A DNA stretch of 64,000 nt from Gemmobacter nectariphilus (GTDB lineage Bacteria; Pseudomonadota; Alphaproteobacteria; Rhodobacterales; Rhodobacteraceae), in contig DYMU01000012.1 in NCBI GenBank assembly GCA_020721445.1, positions 1 to 64,000 on the forward strand. The letters run 5' to 3'. How positions within the stretch are numbered: the first letter of the stretch is position 1; each line of letters opens with the position of its first letter. Shown here one piece after another: positions 52,680 through 60,848 of this stretch. The position numbers and the translations under genes were made by a program. Below the pieces are notes generated by a model, which worked only from the letters and a program-made list of their open reading frames with translations, was not told the origin of the DNA and made no database searches.

Positions 52680-53323
52680 CGCTGGGCGCGGTCGCGGATC
52701 GGCTGATGCCCCATCAGCTTGAGGTGCTGGGCGGGTTTCACACCAAGGGGGATGAACCCGGCCTGCCGCCCGGCACCGCAACCCTGCTGCTGATCGGCCC
52801 GCGTGAGCCGGGGTTCTGGCAGCATCTTCAGGCGCAGCCCGAATGGGATGGCGCGCCCGAACCGATGGATCGCTGGTCGCGCCGGGTGATCGGGCGGCTG
52901 GCCTGTGATCTGGGGGCCAAGGCGCTGTTTCCCTTTGGTGGGCCGCCGTGGCATCCGTTCTATTCCTGGGCCTTGCGGTCAGGTGCGGTCTGGGAAAGAC
53001 CGGTGCGGCTTTTGGTCCACAGTTGGCAAGGGTTGATGGTCAGCTTTCGCGGGGCCTTGGCGGTGACGCAGCACCTTTCCCTGCCCGAGCCCGACACCGC
53101 TGGCCCTTGTGCCACCTGCCCCGACAAGCCCTGCCTGACCGCCTGCCCGGTGAGCGCGCTGACCGGGGCGGGCTATGACGTGCCTGCCTGTCAGACCCAC
53201 CTTGACCAAGGCGGCGCATGCATGACGGGGGGCTGTCTTGTGCGGCGTGCTTGCCCACGGTCGCAGACCTATGCAAGGATGCCTGAACACTCGGCCTATC
53301 ACATGAGGCAATTCCACCGATGA
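52649..53323 (+). CDS. Ferredoxin-like 4Fe-4S protein
   Basis: This protein of about 224 residues has C-x2-C-x4-C-x3-C-P (CATCPDKPCLTACP) near residue 160. Further Cys follow (ACQTHL, GGACMTGGCLVRRACP), enough for one 4Fe-4S cluster and possibly a second. The N-terminal 150 residues resemble QueG-like or ferredoxin-associated domains weakly. ATG 52649 is used; an upstream in-frame start (52619) is possible. It overlaps the desaturase gene by 31 bp, suggesting coupled expression and perhaps electron delivery to it. Confidence 0.8.
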   Translation: MEPAAAVPPLTLGAVADRLMPHQLEVLGGFHTKGDEPGLPPGTATLLLIGPREPGFWQHLQAQPEWDGAPEPMDRWSRRVIGRLACDLGAKALFPFGGPPWHPFYSWALRSGAVWERPVRLLVHSWQGLMVSFRGALAVTQHLSLPEPDTAGPCATCPDKPCLTACPVSALTGAGYDVPACQTHLDQGGACMTGGCLVRRACPRSQTYARMPEHSAYHMRQFHR

Positions 53324-53823
53324 AACGCTTGATCCTGACCCGCCATGCCAAATCTTCCTGGGATGACCCGCTGACGCCCGACCATGAGCGCCCCCTGAAC
53401 GAACGCGGCCGGGCGGCGGCGGCGGATCTGGGGCAATGGCTGGCTTCGCGCGGGTATGTGCCCGGCAAGGTGCTGTGCTCGGACGCGGTGCGCACCCGCG
53501 AGACATGGGAGCGGATCGCCCCTGCCCTGCCCGGCGCGCCGGTCTTGCAATTGAAGCCTGCGCTTTATCATGCCGGGCCTGATGTGATGCTGGCGGTGTT
53601 GCGCCATGCCACCGCCGATACGGTGATGATGATCGGGCACAACCCCGGCATGGCCGAGTTCGCGGCGCGCATCGTGGCCCATGCCTCGGTTGACCCGGAC
53701 TTTGCCCGCTATCCGACAGGCGCGACTCTGGTGGTGGACTTTGTCGCCGACGCTTGGGCCGTTGTCGGCTTTGGTCAGGGCGTTGTGGATGATTTCATCA
53801 TTCCGCGCGAGATCGTGGCCTGA
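53320..53823 (+). CDS. SixA-like histidine phosphatase
   Basis: This 167-residue protein of the histidine phosphatase superfamily starts MKRLILTRHAKSSW, with RHA holding the phospho-His (His in TRHAKS). LNERGRAAAADLGQWL, SDAVRTRETWERI and MIGHNPGMAEFA (second catalytic His) follow. SixA-type enzymes dephosphorylate His in phosphorelay or PTS proteins; the substrate here is unknown. ATGA overlap with the ferredoxin-like gene. Confidence 0.9.
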   Translation: MKRLILTRHAKSSWDDPLTPDHERPLNERGRAAAADLGQWLASRGYVPGKVLCSDAVRTRETWERIAPALPGAPVLQLKPALYHAGPDVMLAVLRHATADTVMMIGHNPGMAEFAARIVAHASVDPDFARYPTGATLVVDFVADAWAVVGFGQGVVDDFIIPREIVA

Positions 53824-53983
53824 ATCGTCCCGCTGTGGGACAGATGGCCTGATGGCGTAACATCAAGGACTTAGGCGCGGGCGTTTACCTAGCGTTAAGA
53901 TTTGCTTTGGCGGGCCTCCTTGCGGATGCGCCCGCTTTCGGGCATGGAGGCAGGCTTAAGTCCTCTACGAAAGGCGCAATGCC

Positions 53984-54169
53984 ATGGATTACGCAAAATC
54001 AGGCAACCCGAAACTGAGCAAAGACCAAGGGCGTCAGAAAGACCCCAACGCCAAGCCGGGCAAGGTGATGAAGGTCAAGGGCAGCACCAAGACCCCCAAC
54101 CTGCGACCGACCAAGGAAGAATTGCTCGAACGCCTGAAGGCGCAGGCCGGGGCCAAGGCAAAGGAATAA
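53984..54169 (+). CDS. Small basic hypothetical protein (61 aa)
   Basis: This 61-residue, Lys-rich protein (MDYAKSGNPKLSKDQ..., then a C-terminal helix EELLERLKAQAGAKAKE) follows an AAAGG-containing leader. Composition is hydrophilic, with many Lys, Pro and Gly in the first half, so it is probably disordered there. I believe such small proteins recur in Rhodobacteraceae, but I cannot name one. It could bind nucleic acid. It stands alone between sixA-like and degP-like genes. Confidence 0.6.
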   Translation: MDYAKSGNPKLSKDQGRQKDPNAKPGKVMKVKGSTKTPNLRPTKEELLERLKAQAGAKAKE

Positions 54170-54252
54170 GACAGGCCTTGCCGATGGCCGCGCCCGCGCG
54201 TCTGCCACGGCAGGCCGGAGGTCTGGTCACGGCGCAAGGGTTGCGTTGCAAG

Positions 54253-54330
54253 CAGGCCGGGCCGCAACGGCAGGGCGGCACAGGACGGGCCGCGCAGGAC
54301 GGGCCGCGCTGAACCGCAGGCTGGGCCGCG
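54253..54330. repeat. 14-bp GC-rich degenerate tandem repeats
   Basis: Copies of the 14-mer CAGGACGGGCCGCG occur exactly at 54281-54294 and 54295-54308. Degenerate copies occur at 54253-54266 (CAGGCCGGGCCGCA) and 54317-54330 (CAGGCTGGGCCGCG). They lie in the 250-bp gene-free spacer upstream of the DegP/Q-like protease gene. Function unknown; replication slippage is likely. Confidence 0.7.
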
Positions 54331-54420
54331 CAGCAGACCGTGTCCGCAAACCCCCCCGCAATCTTGCGAACCGGGCGGCTGACTGCCATATCCCGATGAC
54401 GGATTTTGCCGGAGGTTTTC

Positions 54421-55794
54421 ATGCTGCGCCATGTTGTCGTTGCCTGCCTGTGTCTGGCCCTGCCGCTGCACGCCGAGACCCGCGTGCCGGAAAGCCCCTC
54501 TGAGATCAGCCTGTCATTCGCGCCGGTGGTCAAGGCGGCAGCGCCCGCCGTGGTCAACATCTATGCCAGCCGCGTGGTGGAAGACCGGCTGTCGCCCTTT
54601 GCCGGTGATCCGTTCTTTGACCAGTTCTTTGAAGGCTTTGGCCAGACCCAGCCGCGGGTGCAAAACTCGCTTGGGTCGGGGGTGATCGTGTCGCCCGCGG
54701 GCATCGTGGTGTCGAACTATCACGTCGTGGGCCAAGCGACCGAAATCCGCGTCGTGCTGAACGACCGCCGCGAATATGCCGCCGACCTGATCCTGGGCGA
54801 CAAGGAAAGCGATCTGGCGATCTTGCGGCTGCAAGGGGCGGCTGACCTGCCGGCGCTGGCTTTGCGCGACTCGGATCAGGTGGAGGTGGGCGATCTGGTG
54901 CTGGCCATCGGCAACCCGTTCGGGGTGGGGCAAACCGTGTCGCAGGGCATTGTCTCGGGCCTTGCGCGCAGTTCGGTGGGGCAAGGCCGGGGCTATTTCA
55001 TCCAGACCGATGCCGCCATCAACCCCGGCAATTCCGGCGGTGCGCTGGTGGACATGCAGGGGCGATTGGTCGGCATCAACACCGCGATCCTGACCCGGTC
55101 GGGCGGGTCGAACGGCATTGGTTTTGCGATTCCGGCCAACCTTGTGCAGACCGTGGTGGCGCAGGCCCAAAGCGGGGCCAGCCGCTTTACCCGGCCATGG
55201 TCGGGTGTGACAGGGCAAGCGATGGATGCGGGCATGGCCGAGGCGATGGGCCTGGCCCGCCCCGATGGGGTGCTGCTGTCAGAAATCCACCCCGAAAGCC
55301 CGTTTGCCAAGGCAGGGCTGCGCCCCGGCGATGTGGTTTTGTCGATTGCCCAAGAGCCAACCAATACCCTGCAGGAAATGATCTTCCGGCTGGCCGCCCT
55401 TGGCGTGGGTGCCAAGGCCACCGTCACCTATCTGCACGTAGACGGCGAGGCCACGGCCGAGATTGCGCTGATTGCCCCGCCCGAGACGCCCCCGCGTGAC
55501 CCGGTGACGATCACCGATACCAGTGCCCTGCGCGGGTTGTCGGTGGCGCGGATCAACCCGGCGGTCAGCGCCGAGATGGGGTTGCCGGTCGATGCCGCCG
55601 GGGTGGTGGTGACCGATGCGCAGGGACTTGCCGCGCAGATCGGCCTGCGCGCGGGCGATGTGCTGCTGGCGATCAACAACCGCCGCGTCACCAGCCCGCA
55701 AGACGTGGCGCTTGCCGCCGCAGAGCCGACCCGCCGCTGGGCGATTGATGTGAACCGGGGCGGTCAGATCATCCGGATGCGCTTCCGGCTCTAG
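54421..55794 (+). CDS. DegP/DegQ-family periplasmic serine protease
   Basis: This 457-residue trypsin-like protease has a signal peptide (1 to about 18), the catalytic triad H101 (SNYHVVG), D131 (SDLAIL) and S205 (NPGNSGGALV), and two PDZ domains (about 225-330 and 360-455). It acts in periplasmic protein quality control. GGAGG stands just before ATG 54421. A two-PDZ protein of this length fits DegQ or DegP; which one cannot be told from sequence alone. Confidence 0.92.
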   Translation: MLRHVVVACLCLALPLHAETRVPESPSEISLSFAPVVKAAAPAVVNIYASRVVEDRLSPFAGDPFFDQFFEGFGQTQPRVQNSLGSGVIVSPAGIVVSNYHVVGQATEIRVVLNDRREYAADLILGDKESDLAILRLQGAADLPALALRDSDQVEVGDLVLAIGNPFGVGQTVSQGIVSGLARSSVGQGRGYFIQTDAAINPGNSGGALVDMQGRLVGINTAILTRSGGSNGIGFAIPANLVQTVVAQAQSGASRFTRPWSGVTGQAMDAGMAEAMGLARPDGVLLSEIHPESPFAKAGLRPGDVVLSIAQEPTNTLQEMIFRLAALGVGAKATVTYLHVDGEATAEIALIAPPETPPRDPVTITDTSALRGLSVARINPAVSAEMGLPVDAAGVVVTDAQGLAAQIGLRAGDVLLAINNRRVTSPQDVALAAAEPTRRWAIDVNRGGQIIRMRFRL

Positions 55795-55827
55795 CCGCCC
55801 GGCGGCGCGTGGCGTATCGTGGCCGGC

Positions 55828-57159
55828 ATGGCCGACCTGTTTGACACCGCCCCCCACCCGAAAGTCGAAGGCCCGCGCCCCTTGGCGGAAGGCCCGCGCC
55901 CCCTTGCCGACCGTCTGCGACCGACCTCGCTGGCGCAGGTGATCGGGCAGGCACAGGTGCTGGGCCCCGAGGGGCCGTTGGGGGCGATGCTGGCGGCAGG
56001 CAGCCTGTCATCGCTGATCCTGTGGGGGCCGCCCGGCGTGGGCAAGACCACCATCGCCCGGCTGCTGGCCGACGCAACCGAGCGGAGTTTTGTGCAGATC
56101 AGCGCGATCTTTACCGGGGTGCCGGAGTTGCGCAAGGTCTTTGACGCGGCCAAGATCCGCCGCCAGAACGGCCAAGGCACGCTGCTGTTTGTCGATGAAA
56201 TCCACCGTTTCAACAAGGCGCAGCAAGACGGGTTCCTGCCGCATATGGAGGATGGCACCATCCTGCTGGTCGGGGCCACCACGGAAAACCCCAGCTTTGA
56301 GTTGAACGCGGCGCTGTTGTCGCGCGCGCAGGTGATTGTGCTGGAACGGCTGTCGCTGGCCGATCTGGAGCGGTTGATACAGCGGGCGGAAATGGACATT
56401 GCGCGCAGCCTGCCGCTGACCGGCGAGGCGCGCGAGGCGCTGATGGATATGGCCGATGGCGATGGCCGGGCGCTTTTGAACCTGATCGAACAGGTCGCGG
56501 CGTGGCGATTGGATCATCCCATCGACCGCGATCAGCTTGCCAGCCGCCTGATGCGGCGTGCCGCGAAATACGACAAGTCGGGCGAAGAGCATTACAATCT
56601 GATCAGCGCCTTGCACAAATCGGTGCGCGGGTCGGACCCGGATGCCGCGCTTTACTGGTTTGCCCGCATGCTGGAGGGCGGCGAAGACCCGCGCTTTCTG
56701 GCCCGCCGCCTGACCCGGATGGCGGTGGAAGACATCGGGCTGGCTGAGCCGCAGGCGCATGCGGTCTGTCTGGATGCGTGGAACAGCTATGAACGCCTTG
56801 GCAGCCCCGAAGGCGAGTTGGCTTTGGCCAATGCGGTGGTCTATCTGGCGCTGGCGCCAAAATCGAACGCGGTCTATGCGGCCTACAAGGCGGCACGGGC
56901 GGCGGCGCGCGACACCGGCAGCCTGATGCCGCCAAAACATATCCTGAACGCGTCGACGAAGGTGATGAAGGAGATCGGCTATGGCAGCGGCTATTCTTAC
57001 GACCATGACGCCGAGGACGGCTTTTCCGGGCAGGACTATTTCCCCGAGGGCATAAAGCGACCGGTGTTCTATCTGCCGCCAGAGCGGGGGTTCGAGCGGG
57101 AGCTGAAAAAGCGGGTGGAGTATTTCGCGAAGTTGCGGGCGCGGCGGCAGGGCGGCTGA
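55828..57159 (+). CDS. rarA: Replication-associated recombination protein RarA/MgsA
   Basis: This AAA+ ATPase of about 443 residues acts at stalled replication forks. It has Walker A GPPGVGKT (67-74), Walker B LLFVDEIHR, sensor 1 GATTENPSFEL, and the C-terminal SLMPPKHILNA region of the family. An N-terminal duplication EGPRPLA-EGPRPLA (residues about 14-27) arises from a 21-bp tandem repeat (55867-55908). ATG 55828 is used; an in-frame GTG at 55819 is an alternative. Confidence 0.93.
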   Translation: MADLFDTAPHPKVEGPRPLAEGPRPLADRLRPTSLAQVIGQAQVLGPEGPLGAMLAAGSLSSLILWGPPGVGKTTIARLLADATERSFVQISAIFTGVPELRKVFDAAKIRRQNGQGTLLFVDEIHRFNKAQQDGFLPHMEDGTILLVGATTENPSFELNAALLSRAQVIVLERLSLADLERLIQRAEMDIARSLPLTGEAREALMDMADGDGRALLNLIEQVAAWRLDHPIDRDQLASRLMRRAAKYDKSGEEHYNLISALHKSVRGSDPDAALYWFARMLEGGEDPRFLARRLTRMAVEDIGLAEPQAHAVCLDAWNSYERLGSPEGELALANAVVYLALAPKSNAVYAAYKAARAAARDTGSLMPPKHILNASTKVMKEIGYGSGYSYDHDAEDGFSGQDYFPEGIKRPVFYLPPERGFERELKKRVEYFAKLRARRQGG

Positions 57160-57206
57160 CAATTCCAGAGCGCGATTGCGGGCGGTCTTCCGACAGGTCT
57201 GAAACG

Positions 57207-57260
57207 CCGGGGGGCTGTCTGCCCCCCGGGCCCCCCGAGGATATTTGTTGAAAGAGAAAG
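57207..57260. repeat. Intergenic palindromic repeat, copy E (half copy)
   Basis: A perfect 9-bp hairpin, CCGGGGGGC (57207-57215) and GCCCCCCGG (57221-57229), is followed by GGATATTT...GAAAGAGAAAG at 57239-57260. The latter matches the arm of copy A at 20 of 22 positions. No inverted partner arm is seen, so this is a half copy. It lies between rarA and crcB, both on the plus strand. Confidence 0.75.
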
Positions 57261-57325
57261 CTGCGGGGCAGCGAGTTGGCCTGCGGAGGTTGACAAAACC
57301 GCAGCCGAGGCACACAGAACGGCCT

Positions 57326-57700
57326 ATGATCCTGACCCTGTCCCAAGTCGCCTTTGGCGGCGCTATCGGTGCATGCTTGCGCTACCTTGCGAATGTGGGG
57401 GCGATGCGTGTGTTTGGGCCGGGGTTTCCCTATGCGACGCTGACAGTCAACATACTGGGGTCGTTCCTGATGGGGGTCCTGGTCGCCGTGCTGACGGCCA
57501 AGGGGGGCATGCGCTTTGCGCCCTTCCTGATGACCGGCATCCTTGGCGGCTTCACCACGTTTTCGGCGTTCTCATTGGATGCTGTCACCCTGTGGGAGCG
57601 CGGCCAGCTTTGGCTGTCGGCAGGCTATGTCGGCGCATCCGTTATTTTCTCGCTCGCCGCGCTGGTCGCCGGGCTTTCATTGGCAAGGTCTTTTGTATGA
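57326..57700 (+). CDS. crcB: Fluoride efflux transporter CrcB
   Basis: This 124-residue membrane protein of the Fluc/CrcB family has four hydrophobic helices. GGAIGACLRYL near the start, TLTVNILGSFLMG and GILGGFTTFSAFS are typical; the Phe and Asn residues line the pore. It acts as a dimer. No fluoride riboswitch is visible upstream. It overlaps rluC by 4 bp (ATGA). ATG 57326 is the family start. Confidence 0.94.
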   Translation: MILTLSQVAFGGAIGACLRYLANVGAMRVFGPGFPYATLTVNILGSFLMGVLVAVLTAKGGMRFAPFLMTGILGGFTTFSAFSLDAVTLWERGQLWLSAGYVGASVIFSLAALVAGLSLARSFV

Positions 57701-58743
57701 GCGGCGTGAAACTGTTGACGGTGTCCGAGGATGAGGGTGAGCAGCGGCTGGACAAGTGGTTCAAGCGCCGGTTTCCGCAACTGACCCAAGGCCATGTCGA
57801 AAAGATGTGCCGCACCGGGCAGATCCGGGTCGATGGCGCGCGGGTCAAGGCCGCCGACCGCGTGGCCCCCGGCCAAAGCATCCGCGTGCCGCCCCTGCCC
57901 GACACCGAGGCGCCCAGCCGCCCCTATGAGGGCCGGGTCAGCGCCGCCGACGCCAAGATGATTCAGGACGCCGTGCTGTGGAAGGATGAGCATATCATCA
58001 TCCTGAACAAGCCACCCGGCCTGCCGTCGCAGGGCGGATCGGGGCAGAGTGACCGGCATGTCGATGGCCTGACCGAGGCGCTGAAGTTCGGCTACAAGGA
58101 CCGGCCGAAACTGGTGCACCGGCTGGACAAGGATACCAGTGGCGTGTTGATGCTGGCGCGCACCGACCGGGTGGCGCGGGCGCTGTCCGAGGCGCTGCGG
58201 CACAGGAACACCCGCAAGATCTATTGGGCGCTGGTGGCGGGTGTGCCGCACCCGCGGCAGGGCACCATCAAATACGGGCTGATGAAGGCGCCGGGCCATG
58301 GCCGCGGCGGCGAAGGCGAAAAGATGGTCTGCGTCCATCCGGCCAAGATGGCCGATTTCCCCGATGCCAAGCGCGCCCAGACCGACTATTTCACGCTGTG
58401 GTTTCTGGGCACCCGGATGTCGTGGATGGCGCTGGAGCCGGTGACCGGGCGCACCCACCAGTTGCGCGCGCATATGGCCGAACTGGGCCATCCGATCATC
58501 GGCGATGGCAAGTATGGCGGCGGCGCGCAGGAAAACGCGGGCGATGGCTGGGGCGCGCAGGCCGGGGGCGAGATGTCGAAGAAAATGCACCTGCATGCCC
58601 GCAGCCTGACCGTGGAACACCCGATCACCAAGGAGTTGATGACCTTTACCGCGCCCTTGCCCGAGCATATGGCGCGGACGTGGAAGGTGTTGGACTGGAA
58701 CGAAAAGGACGTGCCCGCCGACCCGTTTGCGGTGTTCAAGTGA
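57697..58743 (+). CDS. rluC: 23S rRNA pseudouridine synthase RluC-type
   Basis: This 348-residue protein has an S4 RNA-binding domain (about 1-70), a catalytic domain with D144 in HRLDKDTSG, and the RluA-family ITGRTHQLR-like motif (VTGRTHQLRAHMAELGHP). RluC modifies 23S rRNA U955/2504/2580 in E. coli. Start ATG 57697 overlaps crcB. It is coupled to the ATP12 gene by a GTGA overlap. RluA/RluD alternatives are less likely because of length and neighbours. Confidence 0.92.
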   Translation: MSGVKLLTVSEDEGEQRLDKWFKRRFPQLTQGHVEKMCRTGQIRVDGARVKAADRVAPGQSIRVPPLPDTEAPSRPYEGRVSAADAKMIQDAVLWKDEHIIILNKPPGLPSQGGSGQSDRHVDGLTEALKFGYKDRPKLVHRLDKDTSGVLMLARTDRVARALSEALRHRNTRKIYWALVAGVPHPRQGTIKYGLMKAPGHGRGGEGEKMVCVHPAKMADFPDAKRAQTDYFTLWFLGTRMSWMALEPVTGRTHQLRAHMAELGHPIIGDGKYGGGAQENAGDGWGAQAGGEMSKKMHLHARSLTVEHPITKELMTFTAPLPEHMARTWKVLDWNEKDVPADPFAVFK

Positions 58744-59447
58744 GTGCATGGGCGCCCAAGCGGTTCTGGAAGGCGGCGACGACGGAGCCGGCCGAGGGTG
58801 GCTTTGCCATCCGGCTGGACGCCCGCCCGGTGAAGACCCCGGCCAAGCAACCGCTGATCGTGCCGACCCTTGCCATGGCGCAGGCCATTGCCGCCGAATG
58901 GGACGCGCAGCATGGCCTGGTGCGCCCTGACACCATGCCGCTGACCCGCGCCGCCAATTCCGCCATCGACAAGGTGGCGACCCAGTTTGACGGCGTGGTG
59001 GGCGAGATCGCCAATTACGGGGCCACCGATCTTTTGTGCTATCGCGCCACTGACCCGCCGGCGCTGATCGACCGGCAGACCGCCGCCTGGACCCCGCTGC
59101 TGGACTGGGCGCGCGACCACTTGGCGGCCCCCTTGCAGGTGACCCATGGCGTGATCCCGATCCCGCAGCCCGAAGACAGTCTGCGCCGCCTGCGCGCCCA
59201 TGTGGCGGCGCATGACCCGTTCCGGATGACCGCCCTGCATGATCTGGTGGCCATCTCTGGCTCGCTGATCCTGGGCCTTGCTGTTGCCCGCGGTCGGGTA
59301 TCGGCGGCCGACGCTTTTGCCATCAGCCGAATCGACGAGCACTGGCAGATCGAGCAATGGGGCGACGATGAGGACGCGGCGGTGCTGGAGCAGGCGCGGC
59401 GTGATGCCTTCCTGACCGCCGAGCGATTCTTGGGATTGTGCGGGTAA
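58740..59447 (+). CDS. ATP12 family F1-ATPase assembly chaperone
   Basis: This 235-residue protein resembles mitochondrial ATP12, the F1 alpha-subunit chaperone. FAIRLDARPVKTPAKQPLIVPT near the N-terminus and ALHDLVAISGSLILGLAVARG in the C-terminal helical part are family blocks. It starts at GTG 58740, overlapping the rluC stop. The N-terminal extension seen in the longer reading frame is an artefact of the rluC gene. Position after rluC is normal in Rhodobacterales. Confidence 0.9.
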   Translation: MSAWAPKRFWKAATTEPAEGGFAIRLDARPVKTPAKQPLIVPTLAMAQAIAAEWDAQHGLVRPDTMPLTRAANSAIDKVATQFDGVVGEIANYGATDLLCYRATDPPALIDRQTAAWTPLLDWARDHLAAPLQVTHGVIPIPQPEDSLRRLRAHVAAHDPFRMTALHDLVAISGSLILGLAVARGRVSAADAFAISRIDEHWQIEQWGDDEDAAVLEQARRDAFLTAERFLGLCG

Positions 59448-59690
59448 CAATCCTGCCTAAATGGCGGGCACGGCGATGCAATTCTGCGCGCAGCCCGGGA
59501 CAAGGCATGGATTTGCAAGGATTTTAGGCGTTTTCCCCAGACCCGCTTGACCTTTCAAACCGCTTCGGACGAAACTGGGGTCTGCTGGAAGGGGTTTACC
59601 TCTGTCAGTTCGGCCCCGACGGACCCAAATCCGGGTCGTCGGGCACCAAAAAATGTCGGCCCAAGGCCGATCACTCAGGATGAGGTAAGA
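59448..59690 (+). promoter_or_regulatory. bztA upstream region
   Basis: This 243-bp spacer holds the bztABCD promoter. TTGACC at 59547-59552 could be a -35 element, with a weak -10 (CGAAAC or GAAACT) about 17-18 bp downstream. Two GG-N9-GC arrangements (59467-59479 and 59504-59516) resemble sigma-54 sites but have one base too few between the elements. GGATGAGGTAAGA precedes the ATG. No confident single promoter call is possible. Confidence 0.35.
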
Positions 59691-60716
59691 ATGAAACAAT
59701 CCGTATTCCTCGGCACCCTCGCCGCCACCACGCTGCTTGCGGGTGCTGCATTGGCGCAGGGCACCTCGACGCTTGACACCGTCAAGGCCCGTGGCGAGCT
59801 GAACTGTGGCGTGAACACCGGTCTGGTTGGCTTTGCGGCGCCCGACGCCAACGGCAACTGGCAAGGGTTTGACGTGGCCATCTGCAAGGCCGTGGCGGCT
59901 GCGGTTCTGGGCGACGCGTCGAAGGTCGTCTATATCCCGACCACGTCGTCGGACCGATTTGAACAGCTGACCTCGGGCAAGATCGACCTGCTGGCGCGCA
60001 ACACGACCTGGACCTTCTCGCGCGATACCGACCTGCGCATGGATTTTGTGGGCGTCAACTACTATGACGGTCAGGGCTTCATGGTCCGCAAGGATCTGGG
60101 CGTGTCTTCGGCCAAGGAACTGAACGGTGCCACGATCTGCATCCAGACCGGCACCACCACGGAACTGAACCTGGCTGACTACTTCAAAGCCAACAACATG
60201 ACCTATACGGCGGTTCCGATCGAAACCAATGCCGAAGGCGAACAACAGTACCTGGCGGGCGCTTGCGACGCCTACACCACCGATGCGTCGGGTCTTGCCG
60301 CCACCCGTGCCGCCTTTGCGGACCCGGAAAACCACATCATCCTTCCCGAAATCGTCTCGAAAGAGCCGCTGGGGCCGTCAGTGCGCCATGGCGACAATGC
60401 CTGGGCCGACATCGTCGGTTGGACGCTGAACGCTTTGGTTGCGGCCGAAGAGTATGGCATCACCTCGACCAATATCGACGAGCTGGCGACCTCGTCGCAG
60501 AACCCGGAAGTGCAGCGTTTGCTGGGCACCTCGGGCGAGTTGGGCAAGATGATCGGGCTTGAGCCGAACTGGGCGATGAACGCGATCAAGGCCGGCGGCA
60601 ACTATGGCGAAATCTTCGCCGCCACCATCGGCGAGTCGACCCCGATCGGTCTGGCGCGTGGTCTGAACGCGCAGTGGACCCAAGGCGGCCTGCTTTACGC
60701 ACCGCCGTTCCGGTAA
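59691..60716 (+). CDS. bztA: Glutamate/glutamine/aspartate/asparagine ABC transporter substrate-binding protein BztA
   Basis: This 341-residue periplasmic binding protein of the AapJ/BztA family has a signal peptide (1 to about 22, ending ALAQG). STLDTVKARGELNCGVNTGLVGFAAPDANGNWQGFDV is the family start, and ATSSQNPEVQRLLG the C-terminal part. It binds acidic and amide amino acids. It is separated from bztB by 132 bp containing a hairpin, as expected for a highly expressed binding protein. Confidence 0.94.
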   Translation: MKQSVFLGTLAATTLLAGAALAQGTSTLDTVKARGELNCGVNTGLVGFAAPDANGNWQGFDVAICKAVAAAVLGDASKVVYIPTTSSDRFEQLTSGKIDLLARNTTWTFSRDTDLRMDFVGVNYYDGQGFMVRKDLGVSSAKELNGATICIQTGTTTELNLADYFKANNMTYTAVPIETNAEGEQQYLAGACDAYTTDASGLAATRAAFADPENHIILPEIVSKEPLGPSVRHGDNAWADIVGWTLNALVAAEEYGITSTNIDELATSSQNPEVQRLLGTSGELGKMIGLEPNWAMNAIKAGGNYGEIFAATIGESTPIGLARGLNAQWTQGGLLYAPPFR

Positions 60717-60729
60717 TCGGCTGACTTTG

Positions 60730-60757
60730 GGGCGCGCTGTCACGGCGCGCCCTTTTT
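60730..60757 (+). terminator. Hairpin with T-run between bztA and bztB
   Basis: An 8-bp perfect stem, GGGCGCGC (60730-60737) and GCGCGCCC (60745-60752), with a 7-nt loop is followed by TTTTT at 60753-60757. This looks like a Rho-independent terminator. Because bztBCD has no obvious own promoter, it probably works as a partial terminator that lets bztA be expressed more strongly than bztBCD. Confidence 0.85.
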
Positions 60758-60848
60758 CATAACCTGCAACAGGGTTATCCGCAGCGTCGGGGTTCACCCC
60801 CGCAACAAGGGCAAAGCCCGGTCACGCGCGGAGAATAGGGGAAAATGC

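Noticed and set aside
57261-57325. Fluoride riboswitch upstream of crcB
   Set aside because: The conserved GGNGATGG-type core is not seen; only a short CTGCGG/CCGCAG inverted repeat (57283-57306) is present.
59467-59516. Two sigma-54-like motifs upstream of bztA
   Set aside because: In both GGCACGGCGATGC (59467-59479) and GGCATGGATTTGC (59504-59516) the GG to GC distance is 11 bp instead of the required 12, so neither fits the -24/-12 spacing.
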